Shown here one piece after another: positions 6,127 to 12,839 of a stretch of DNA of 12,839 nucleotides. The stretch comes from Draconibacterium sp. (lineage in GTDB: Bacteria; Bacteroidota; Bacteroidia; Bacteroidales; Prolixibacteraceae), in contig JAUVDE010000057.1 of the NCBI GenBank assembly GCA_030595485.1, positions 1 to 12,839 of the forward strand, in the 5' to 3' direction. The position numbers were made by a program, and so were the translations under genes. The notes under the pieces are model-generated. The model was not told where the DNA came from and did not search any database. It saw only the letters and a program-made list of their open reading frames with translations. Every line of letters begins with the position of its first letter. Position 1 is the first letter of the stretch.

Positions 6127-7917
6127 ATGAGTATCGAAACAATAATTCAGCAAGCTGCCATCAAGGCGGTTAAAACGCTTTACCAGGCAGATGTAAATAG
6201 CAAACAAGTTCAGGTTCAAAATACAAGAAAAGAGGTAAGTGGTGATATCACAATCGTGGTTTTCCCTTTTTTGCGTCTTTCAAAAAAATCGCCAGAATTA
6301 ACTGCCGAAGATTTAGGTAACTATCTGAAAGAAAAAATAGATATTGTTGACTCATTTAATGTGATTAAAGGATTCTTAAATCTTGATATCAATAAAAATT
6401 ATTGGTTCAATATTCTAAAAGATGTGTTTTCAAATCCTGATTTTGGAACCAAAGTAGCCAACGACGATTCTGATGTGGTGATGATTGAATATTCATCGCC
6501 AAACACAAATAAACCACTTCACTTAGGCCACATTCGTAATAACTTACTGGGTTATTCCATTTCCGAAATTGTAAAGGCCAATGGGAAAAAGGTGGTGAAA
6601 ACGAATATTGTTAACGATCGTGGTATTCATATTTGCAAGTCGATGTATGCCTGGCAACAATGGGGGAATGGTGAAACACCCGAAAGTTCAGGTTTAAAAG
6701 GAGACCATTTGGTAGGTAAATATTATGTTGAGTTTGATAAACATTATAAAGCTGAAATTGCCGAACTTATTGAAAATGGCCTTGAAAAAGAATCGGCTGA
6801 AAATCAAGCTCCATCGATAATTGCTACACGCGAATTGTTGCTTAAATGGGAAGCTAAAGACGAAGATACCATTCAGCTTTGGAAAACCATGAATGGCTGG
6901 GTTTATGCTGGTTTTGATGTGACTTACAAGACATTGGGTGTTGATTTTGATAAAATTTATTACGAATCGGATACTTACCTGATTGGTCGCGATGAGGTAT
7001 TGAGAGGGTTGGCGGAAAAGACTTTTTATCAAAAAGAAGATAGTTCGGTTTGGGTCGATTTAAGTGGAGAAGGATTAGACCAGAAAATTTTATTGCGTAG
7101 CGACGGTACTTCTGTTTATATAACTCAGGATATTGGTACTGCAAAAATGCGTTTTAACGATTACCCAATTAGTAAAATGGTTTATGTGGTGGGTAACGAA
7201 CAAAACTATCATTTCCAGGTTTTGGCGAAATTACTCGACAAATTAGGTTATAGTTGGGGAAAAGATTTATATCACTTTTCGTACGGAATGGTTGAATTGC
7301 CATCTGGAAAAATGAAATCGCGCGAAGGAACTGTGGTTGACGCCGATGATTTGGTTGAAGGAATGGTAAAAGTTGCTCGTGATATGTCAATTGAGCTGGG
7401 TAAGCTAGATTCACTTTCAGGAAAGGAATTAGAGGATACCTTTAGAATGATTGCTTTAGGCGCTTTAAAATATTTCATTTTGAAAGTTGACCCACGTAAA
7501 AACATGATGTTTAATCCTGAAGAATCGATAGATTTTAACGGAAACACCGGACCTTTTATTCAATATACCTATGCACGTATTCAATCCATTCTTCGAAAAG
7601 CTGCTGATAGAAATGTTAGCATTTTAGCCGACTTGAATATGGATTCGATGGAGCCAAAAGAGAAAGAACTGTTGAAGCGTCTTTCTTTGTTTCCTGCTGC
7701 GGTTCAAGAAGCTGGAGATAATTACAGTCCAGCAGTTGTTGCCAGTTATTGTTACGATTTGGTAAAAGAATTTAACCAGTTTTACCACGATCATACGATT
7801 TTAGGAGAAACTGATGCAAACATTATGAATTTCCGTTTGGTATTGGCTTCGGCAGTTGGTAGTGTAATTAAAAAAGCAATGAGTTTGCTTGGTATCGAAA
7901 TGCCACAGCGAATGTAA
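6127..7917 (+). CDS. argS: Arginyl-tRNA synthetase
   Basis: A 596-residue class I aminoacyl-tRNA synthetase of the cytosol that joins arginine to its tRNA using ATP. The N-terminal tRNA-recognition domain (about residues 1-90) contains GDITIVVFPFLR and ends near KGFLNLDI. The catalytic Rossmann fold follows, with the HIGH signature as HLGH at 132-135 inside the family motif SSPNTNKPLHLGHIRNN. The KMSKS counterpart is the degenerate MKSREGT at 396-402, usual for ArgRS. NTGPFIQYTYARIQSI marks the start of the anticodon-binding DALR domain, which runs to the C-terminal MPQRM. Length and motifs are complete, with no sign of truncation. It has its own TATATTTG promoter with a leader of about 15 bases and is followed by hairpins, so it is probably a single-gene unit. 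Confidence 0.98.
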   Translation: MSIETIIQQAAIKAVKTLYQADVNSKQVQVQNTRKEVSGDITIVVFPFLRLSKKSPELTAEDLGNYLKEKIDIVDSFNVIKGFLNLDINKNYWFNILKDVFSNPDFGTKVANDDSDVVMIEYSSPNTNKPLHLGHIRNNLLGYSISEIVKANGKKVVKTNIVNDRGIHICKSMYAWQQWGNGETPESSGLKGDHLVGKYYVEFDKHYKAEIAELIENGLEKESAENQAPSIIATRELLLKWEAKDEDTIQLWKTMNGWVYAGFDVTYKTLGVDFDKIYYESDTYLIGRDEVLRGLAEKTFYQKEDSSVWVDLSGEGLDQKILLRSDGTSVYITQDIGTAKMRFNDYPISKMVYVVGNEQNYHFQVLAKLLDKLGYSWGKDLYHFSYGMVELPSGKMKSREGTVVDADDLVEGMVKVARDMSIELGKLDSLSGKELEDTFRMIALGALKYFILKVDPRKNMMFNPEESIDFNGNTGPFIQYTYARIQSILRKAADRNVSILADLNMDSMEPKEKELLKRLSLFPAAVQEAGDNYSPAVVASYCYDLVKEFNQFYHDHTILGETDANIMNFRLVLASAVGSVIKKAMSLLGIEMPQRM

Positions 7918-7941
7918 AATTTCAAATATTTCGAAAAAAGA

Positions 7942-7996
7942 AAGGAGGCTGGTTGAGCCTCCTTAAATGTCTTCTCGTAATTAATATTACGTTTTT
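7942..7996 (+). terminator. Double hairpin after argS (probable terminator region)
   Basis: The first stem AAGGAGGCT (7942-7950) pairs perfectly with AGCCTCCTT (7956-7964) around a 5-base loop, but no T run follows it. A second, weaker palindrome CGTAAT-TAAT-ATTACG (7976-7991) is followed by TTTTT (7992-7996). Together they are a plausible end for the argS transcript, about 25-80 bases after its stop codon. Confidence 0.6.
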
Positions 7997-8195
7997 GAAA
8001 TTGATTTAATGGTCGAAAGGGGTTTTGCGTCTTTCTTCCTTGTACTATAAAATACCTCAAACGGCCCAAAGGTAACCCCCTTCTGTTTTATTTAAAATCA
8101 TTCTTTATCCCCAAGCTTTTTTCTCTAAAGAGATTTCTGAATAATTGTTACATTTATAGACTAATATTTTTTGTTAAACACAAAAAGCTTTTGCT
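7997..8195 (+). promoter_or_regulatory. Non-coding leader/promoter region before the M14 peptidase gene
   Basis: No convincing gene is seen here. GAAAGGGGTT (8015-8024) can pair with AACCCCCTTC (8074-8083) with one mismatch across about 50 bases. TACATTTA (8149-8156) is one base from the TAnnTTTG -7 consensus and would start transcription about 30 bases before the ATG at 8196. No clear -33 element was found. Confidence 0.35.
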
Positions 8196-10829
8196 ATGTC
8201 TAGAATTGTATCTGTTTTCTTTCTATTTGTATGCTTGGTTTCTTCTCTAAATCTTGTGGCTCAGGAAAGCGAGAATAAGATTAAAACTCCAAAGGAATTT
8301 TTTGGATTTCAGCCTGGTGACGATAGAATGTTGTTCGATTACGACACGCTTATTGAATATTTACAGCAAGTAGCTGATAAATCACCAAGGGTAGAAATGA
8401 TTGAAATTGGTGAATCGCCAATGGGCAAAAAAATGTATCTGACATTCTTTTCTGCTGAGCAAAATATTTCGAATTTGGATAGACTAAAAGCAATTAATAA
8501 GGATTTGGCTTTGAATGATAAATTAGAAGAAGAACAGCTTAAGAGTTATACTTCGGAGGGAAAGGTTTTTATTCTTGGAACACTGTCAATGCATTCAACC
8601 GAAGTTGGGCCATCGCAGGCAGCGCCGCTTTTGGCCTATGACATTGCAACAACTTCCGATCCGGAACTTTTGGGATGGTTGGAAAATGTAGTTTATATGA
8701 TAATCCCTTCGCACAACCCCGATGGAATGGATATGGTTGTAAATCATTATTTGAATTCGAAAGGAACAAAATTTGAAGGTGGAAGTATGCCAGAGGTCTA
8801 TCATAAATATGTAGGACACGACAATAACCGCGATTTTGTAACCTTAACACAGAGCGATAACAAAGCGGTAGCCAGAGTTTACAATACTGAATGGTATCCG
8901 CAGGTAATGACCGAAAAACACCAAATGGGCTCAACCGGGCCACGTTATTTTGTGCCGCCAATGCACGACCCAATTGCTGAAAACATTGACGAAAAAATTT
9001 GGAACTGGACTTGGATTTTTGGCTCGAACATGGCGAAAGATATGGCTGCCGATGGTTTGGCTGGAGTTTCGCAACATTATTTATTCGACGACTATTGGCC
9101 GGGTTCTACTGAAACCGCGCTCTGGAAAAATATTATTGGTTTATTAACCGAATGTGCCAGTGTACAATTTGCAAAACCAATATACATTGAAAAGAATGAG
9201 TTAGTTGCTCGTGGAAAAGGTTTAGGCGAATACAAAAAAAGTATAAATATGCCAATGCCTTGGGAAGGTGGATGGTGGCGTTTAAGCGATATTATTGAAT
9301 ATGAATTATCGTCGACTTATTCCTTAATAAAAACAGGTTCATATCATAAAAAGGATATTCTATTAACTCGAAATGCTCTTTGTAAAGGAGAAGTAGAAAA
9401 AGGTAAAACACTGGCACCTGCTTATTTTGTATTATCAGCAAAACAGCACGATAAAGGCGAATTGTTGGGACTGATTACACTGTTGGACGAGCATGGAGTT
9501 GAAGTGTACAAAACATCTAATAAAATGGAGTACAAAGGGCAGGTAATTGAAAAAGGAGATTACATTGTTCCCTTGGCTCAACCTTACCGTGCTTTTATAA
9601 AAGAGGTGTTGGAAAAACAAAAGTTCCCAGAAAGACATTATACTCCTGATGGAGAAATGATTCGCCCGTACGACATAACAAGTTGGTCTTTGCCTTTACA
9701 TCGTGGAGTTTTATCCTATGAAATCGATGAGGTAGTAGAAGAGTTGGAATTGAATTTGGCAAAAGTTGAATTTCCTATTGTACTGGAAGCAGAGCACACC
9801 GAAGGAGTAAAAACGATTGTATTTCCGGTTTCGAATAATGAAAGCTTTAAAATTGCATTTGCAGCATTGTCGGCAGGATTGGATGTTTCGCGTATTACAG
9901 AATGTTCGAAAATTGGTGATGTAGATGTGAAAACAGGCGACTTTGTTCTGCCAATTTCTGGTAAGAACTCAGATAAACTGCACAAACTATTCGATGGTAT
10001 AACCGTAAACCCAATAACATTAACAGAAGAAGTTTCTGAAAATGTAAAAAGTATGGAATTACCGAAAATTGGATTAATCGAAACTAATTTTCATGATATG
10101 GATGCCGGGTGGACACGTTATGTTTTCGACTCCTATAATATTCCATTCAAGCTGCTTAAACCGGGTGAAGTTTCGTCAAAAGATCTGACCGACTACGATG
10201 TAATTGTTTTCCCCGATAATAATAAATCTATTTTATTAGAAGGTAAATACAAAGCGAGTAGTGGAGCTTATTCTATTCCTTCATACGATCCAAAATATAC
10301 CAAAGGCATCGGTAAAGAAGGTGTGCATAAACTTATGAAATTTGTAAACGAGGGCGGAACAATTGTAAGTTGGGGACTGTCTACAGGTTTGTTTATGGGA
10401 GCGCAATCCATTAAGATTTCAGAAAAAGAAAAAGAAGAATTTCAACTGCCTGTTTCTGATATTTCGGACGGAATTAAAAAGAAAGGTTTGGATGTGCCGG
10501 GTACTTTGTTGAATATTGAACTAATGGAAAATCACCCGCTTACTTTGGGTATGCCAAAAACTGCCAAAGTATTTTCGCGTGGTAGACCGGTGTTTGCCAC
10601 TTCCATTCCATACTTCGATACTGACCGCCGTGTAATTGCTAACTACCCCGAAGACAATGTTTTAGCAAGTGGCTATGCTAAAAATAGCGAGTTGCTGCAT
10701 GGTAAACCAACAATGGTTTGGGCAAAAAAGGGCTTAGGTAATTTTGTTTTCTATGGGTTTTATCCTCAATTCAGGGCTTCTACTACTGGAACTTATAAGT
10801 TGTTATTTAATGCCTTATTATTAAATTGA
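8196..10829 (+). CDS. Secreted M14 family zinc carboxypeptidase-like protein with C-terminal amidotransferase-like domain
   Basis: An 877-residue exported protein. The signal peptide MSRIVSVFFLFVCLVSSLNLVAQ ends at about residue 23. The peptidase M14 domain lies at about 45-330. Zinc ligands are His133 and Glu136 (MHSTEVG) and His242 (EKHQMG); the substrate-binding Asn-Arg pair is seen in HDNNRDF (208-214); Glu319 in LLTECAS is the likely catalytic glutamate. M14 enzymes remove C-terminal residues from peptides or cut cell-wall peptides; the substrate here is unknown. A middle region (about 395-620) has no family I recognise. The last 250 residues (KIGLIETNF at about 624 onward, with DYDVIVFPDN and FVNEGGTIVSWG) resemble a class I glutamine-amidotransferase-like fold without a visible catalytic Cys-His pair. 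That domain order and length recur in Bacteroidota. It stands alone between non-coding gaps. Confidence 0.88.
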   Translation: MSRIVSVFFLFVCLVSSLNLVAQESENKIKTPKEFFGFQPGDDRMLFDYDTLIEYLQQVADKSPRVEMIEIGESPMGKKMYLTFFSAEQNISNLDRLKAINKDLALNDKLEEEQLKSYTSEGKVFILGTLSMHSTEVGPSQAAPLLAYDIATTSDPELLGWLENVVYMIIPSHNPDGMDMVVNHYLNSKGTKFEGGSMPEVYHKYVGHDNNRDFVTLTQSDNKAVARVYNTEWYPQVMTEKHQMGSTGPRYFVPPMHDPIAENIDEKIWNWTWIFGSNMAKDMAADGLAGVSQHYLFDDYWPGSTETALWKNIIGLLTECASVQFAKPIYIEKNELVARGKGLGEYKKSINMPMPWEGGWWRLSDIIEYELSSTYSLIKTGSYHKKDILLTRNALCKGEVEKGKTLAPAYFVLSAKQHDKGELLGLITLLDEHGVEVYKTSNKMEYKGQVIEKGDYIVPLAQPYRAFIKEVLEKQKFPERHYTPDGEMIRPYDITSWSLPLHRGVLSYEIDEVVEELELNLAKVEFPIVLEAEHTEGVKTIVFPVSNNESFKIAFAALSAGLDVSRITECSKIGDVDVKTGDFVLPISGKNSDKLHKLFDGITVNPITLTEEVSENVKSMELPKIGLIETNFHDMDAGWTRYVFDSYNIPFKLLKPGEVSSKDLTDYDVIVFPDNNKSILLEGKYKASSGAYSIPSYDPKYTKGIGKEGVHKLMKFVNEGGTIVSWGLSTGLFMGAQSIKISEKEKEEFQLPVSDISDGIKKKGLDVPGTLLNIELMENHPLTLGMPKTAKVFSRGRPVFATSIPYFDTDRRVIANYPEDNVLASGYAKNSELLHGKPTMVWAKKGLGNFVFYGFYPQFRASTTGTYKLLFNALLLN

Positions 10830-10909
10830 AAATCTCTTGATATTTGTCAAGAAAATCAGGTTTGATTAATTCACTTCAGGGGATTCTGCTGTTTTTATAT
10901 CTTTTCTTG

Positions 10910-10916
10910 TATCTTG
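10910..10916 (+). promoter_or_regulatory. Possible -7 element TATCTTG of the second sigma factor gene
   Basis: TATCTTGC resembles the TAnnTTTGC box but is one T short. It would start transcription near 10923, about 20 bases before the ATG at 10945. No TTTG is found at the usual -33 distance. The call is weak. Confidence 0.3.
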
Positions 10917-10944
10917 CTTACAATAACCATAACGTTTGAACCGA

Positions 10945-11499
10945 ATGTGGCTTTCAGGATTATATGGTAACCCAAAAGACAGACTAGGTGTTGATGAATT
11001 CCGTAAACTCTTTTTGGAGCTATATCCCGATTTGTGTCTGTATGCCTCCCGATTTGTAAATGATGTAGAAGCAGCAAAAGACATTGTTCAGGAAGTATTT
11101 GCTACTTTTTGGACGGAAAATGGAAAGCTGCAAAATAAGCTATTGGTTAAACCTTATCTTTTTAAATCGGTAAAACACAAGGCACTTAATTATATAAAAC
11201 GCGAAAGCCGAAAATCGGGCCTTGATGAACTCTTTGATTCACTCGATCGGGAATTGGCAAGTTCTGAAAATGAAAGTATTGAATCGCTTTTGTCCTTTGC
11301 AAATTTGAAACAGGATTTAGAACAAGCAATTGGCGAATTGCCCGAACAGCGTCAACACATTTTCAGGATGAGTCGTTTTGAGCAATTAAAGCACAAGGAG
11401 ATTGCAGCGAAACTTGATATCTCTCCAAAAACTGTTGAGACCCAGATTTACCGTACACTTAAATTTCTTCGCAAAAAACTAAAGCACCATTTGGAATAA
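10945..11499 (+). CDS. ECF-type RNA polymerase sigma-70 factor, Bacteroides expansion type
   Basis: A 184-residue cytosolic sigma factor when read from ATG at 10945; a TTG three codons upstream (10936) would add three residues. Counting from that TTG, sigma-2 spans about 20-90 with FRKLFLELYPDLCLYASRF, AAKDIVQEVFATFW and KPYLFKSVKHKALNYIKRE. Sigma-4 spans about 125-183 with the helix-turn-helix LKHKEIAAKLDISPKTVETQI and the basic tail YRTLKFLRKKLKHHLE. It belongs to the sigma-70 family that is greatly expanded in Bacteroidota, where members usually sit next to a FecR-like anti-sigma factor and SusC/SusD-type outer-membrane genes. Neither follows here: a 321-base non-coding gap and a CE15-like esterase come next. 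Its partner and target promoters are therefore not visible. Confidence 0.92.
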   Translation: MWLSGLYGNPKDRLGVDEFRKLFLELYPDLCLYASRFVNDVEAAKDIVQEVFATFWTENGKLQNKLLVKPYLFKSVKHKALNYIKRESRKSGLDELFDSLDRELASSENESIESLLSFANLKQDLEQAIGELPEQRQHIFRMSRFEQLKHKEIAAKLDISPKTVETQIYRTLKFLRKKLKHHLE

Positions 11500-11820
11500 A
11501 CGCAACATCGTACGGTTGATATTGGGATAAATAAATAGAAGGACTATTTTATTTATGGCTTTCTCCTAATTCTGGTAAATGAGAATCCTTCCTAGAACTT
11601 GTTGTTTCTTGCAATTATAGTGAGCCACTATTGTTAATATCCTTTCTACTGCACAGCTATCTTATCCCAAATAAGATGTAAATAACCCTTTAAATTGTTT
11701 TTTATAGAACTTTCAAAGTTCGAACCCTATTTTCGTCATTAATAGATTTAAAATTATAACTCAGCCAGAATTTAAGAGAATAGTAGAGAAACTTAATACT
11801 ATCTCGACAAACCAATAAAA
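11500..11820 (+). promoter_or_regulatory. Non-coding interval with four short inverted repeats before the CE15-like gene
   Basis: No gene is seen in these 321 bases. Four hairpin-forming inverted repeats follow one another. ATAAATAAATAG (11527-11538) pairs with CTATTTTATTTAT (11544-11556) with one bulge. ATAGTG-AGC-CACTAT lies at 11617-11631. ATCTTAT-CCCAA-ATAAGAT lies at 11659-11677. GAACTTT-C-AAAGTTC lies at 11707-11721. The first, 27 bases after the sigma factor stop, may end that transcript. The last, with 7-base arms around one base, looks like a protein-binding site about 100 bases before the esterase start. TATCTCG at 11800-11806 is a poor -7 candidate. Confidence 0.4.
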
Positions 11821-12839
11821 ATGATGAATAGACTTTTAGTACTAATAATGGTAGCGGTTATTTCGCATAATGCAGCTGCACAAACCTACAGCGGGAAATA
11901 CTTGGAAGCCAATTACGATGAGGCTAAAGTGCCGGAATACACTTTACCAGATGTGCTTACATCTTTTAATGGAGAAAAAATTGCAACGGTAGCAGATTGG
12001 GAGCTTACCAGAAGACCGGAAATTGTTGATTTTTTTGCACAAAATATGTACGGCGAAGTTCCAACACCTTCAAGCCCAATAAAAAAATCATTCAAATTAA
12101 TTTCGGAAGACAAAACAATTTTTAATGGCTTGTGTACCCGAAAAGATGTACTTATAACTTTTCAGAATGAGATTGGGAAAGTTACCATGCCACTTGTACT
12201 TTTTGTTCCAACGAATTCGGATGAAAAGGTTCCGGTAATATTGTTGGCAAATGGTGGCGATATTAAACGGAAAGGATTAAAATTAGACAGTCCGCAAAGT
12301 TTTGGAAAAACAGGAAACGGAATTCCGCTTCACCAGTTAATGACACGTGGAATTGGGGTTGCTACGGTAGATTATCTTGCTTTTGCAAATGACAGGGGTG
12401 ACGAGGAAGGGAAAGTGAGTGGTGGAATAACAAACCTACATTTTGCAGAAGGACAGGAATATACTAAAGAAAATGAGTGGGGAATGATTGCCGTTTGGGC
12501 GAATGCTTTAAGTGCCGGAATGGATTATCTGGAAACTGACAAAGCCGTTAATTCAAAACAGGTTGCTACTCTCGGCTGCTCAATCAGTGGGAAAGTAGCT
12601 TTGTGGGCTGCAGTTACTGATTTACGCTTTGGAATGACTTTGCTGGCAACAGCAGGGCATGGCGGCGATGCAATTTGGCGACGCGAGTATGGCGAAACAT
12701 TACAAAATATGGTTGATTTTCTGCCAACATGGATTTGTAGAAATGCCGGGAAATATTCCGAGGATGTTCATGCTTTACCTGTGGATCAGCACTCTTTATT
12801 AGCAACAATGGCACCACGTCCTTTTTATGTAAGTAATGC
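11821..12839 (+). CDS. Secreted CE15 (glucuronoyl esterase)-like alpha/beta hydrolase (partial, C-terminus outside window)
   Basis: The reading frame is open for 339 codons to the window end. The signal peptide MMNRLLVLIMVAVISHNAAA ends before Gln21, so the protein is exported. YDEAKVPEYTLPD, WELTRRPEIVDFF and MYGEVP near the N-terminus are typical of bacterial carbohydrate esterase family 15, which cuts glucuronic-acid esters joining xylan to lignin. The alpha/beta-hydrolase core shows the nucleophile elbow LGCSISGKVALWA with Ser254, the RREYGETLQNM stretch at 287-297, and VDQHSLLATMAPRPFYV with the catalytic His324. Two features depart from the family: Ile255 replaces the arginine that normally follows the serine, and the segment before HGGD (TLLATAG) lacks the usual acidic or amide residue. 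The acid partner may come from a later loop or the activity may differ. Only the last few dozen residues appear to be missing. Confidence 0.85.
   Translation, partial: MMNRLLVLIMVAVISHNAAAQTYSGKYLEANYDEAKVPEYTLPDVLTSFNGEKIATVADWELTRRPEIVDFFAQNMYGEVPTPSSPIKKSFKLISEDKTIFNGLCTRKDVLITFQNEIGKVTMPLVLFVPTNSDEKVPVILLANGGDIKRKGLKLDSPQSFGKTGNGIPLHQLMTRGIGVATVDYLAFANDRGDEEGKVSGGITNLHFAEGQEYTKENEWGMIAVWANALSAGMDYLETDKAVNSKQVATLGCSISGKVALWAAVTDLRFGMTLLATAGHGGDAIWRREYGETLQNMVDFLPTWICRNAGKYSEDVHALPVDQHSLLATMAPRPFYVSN

Noticed and set aside
6694..7547. Several minus-strand open frames of 81-112 codons opposite argS
   Set aside because: They overlap a complete, well-conserved argS, have low-complexity composition and match no family; they are antisense shadows.
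7791..8069. 92-codon minus-strand frame over the end of argS and the following gap
   Set aside because: Most of it is antisense to argS, there is no promoter or motif for it, and it crosses the hairpins that end the argS transcript.
8015..8083. Structured RNA suggested by the GAAAGGGGTT/AACCCCCTTC pairing
   Set aside because: One interrupted stem across a 50-base loop is too little evidence; no known riboswitch or small-RNA pattern was recognised.
8569..8973. 134-codon minus-strand frame opposite the M14 peptidase gene
   Set aside because: It covers the zinc-site coding region of a clearly real gene, and its own translation is rich in Cys, Arg and His without any domain pattern.
10833..10854. 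Hairpin TCTTGA/TCAAGA after the M14 peptidase as a terminator
   Set aside because: Only six base pairs, AT-rich, and followed by AAAATC rather than a T run.
10866..11084. Two overlapping minus-strand frames at the start of the second sigma factor gene, considered as a small antisense regulator
   Set aside because: No start signal, motif or conservation clue; the sense gene is clearly real.

Overview
The window looks like ordinary chromosomal DNA from a member of the Bacteroidota. Three things point there. The -7 box TAnnTTTG of that phylum, or a close variant, lies upstream of several genes. Several families are typical of or restricted to the phylum (DUF5606, OmpA with thrombospondin type-3 repeats, and an ECF sigma factor of the Bacteroides type). 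Strong Shine-Dalgarno sequences are absent. The mix with a CE15-like esterase would fit a marine or gut Marinilabiliales-type organism, but the genus cannot be fixed from this sequence.

Layout: (1) 1-457, minus, a DJ-1/PfpI family protein whose 3' end lies outside the window. (2) 619-1128, minus, an ECF sigma factor followed by a strong intrinsic terminator. (3) A divergent intergenic region, then 1377-3422, plus, a TonB-dependent outer-membrane receptor with an unusually long signal peptide and its own terminator. (4) 3568-4008, plus, a DUF5606 protein, tail to tail with 4015-4554, minus, a DEDDh 3'-5' exonuclease. (5) 4713-6026, plus, an OmpA-like porin/peptidoglycan anchor with five calcium-binding TSP3 repeats. 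(6) 6127-7917, plus, arginyl-tRNA synthetase. (7) 8196-10829, plus, a secreted M14 zinc carboxypeptidase-like protein with a C-terminal amidotransferase-like domain. (8) 10945-11499, plus, a second ECF sigma factor of the kind often tied to polysaccharide loci. (9) A 321-base non-coding interval holding four short inverted repeats. (10) 11821 to the window end, plus, a secreted CE15 (glucuronoyl esterase)-like hydrolase, cut off by the window end.

Almost every gene appears to be its own transcription unit. Genes are separated by hairpins or promoter-like boxes and there is no clear operon. No mobile element, CRISPR array, tRNA or rRNA was seen. The genes share an envelope theme (receptor, OmpA, two exported hydrolases) with two sigma factors, but the sequence does not show that they form one pathway.

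I did not find a convincing undescribed multi-gene system. The most worthwhile leads are the CE15-like esterase, which lacks the arginine next to the nucleophile and the usual acidic residue; the hairpin-rich leader between the second sigma factor and that esterase; the OmpA domain with cysteine in place of the peptidoglycan-binding aspartate; and the palindromic sites in front of the DJ-1-like gene and in the sigma/TonB divergent region.
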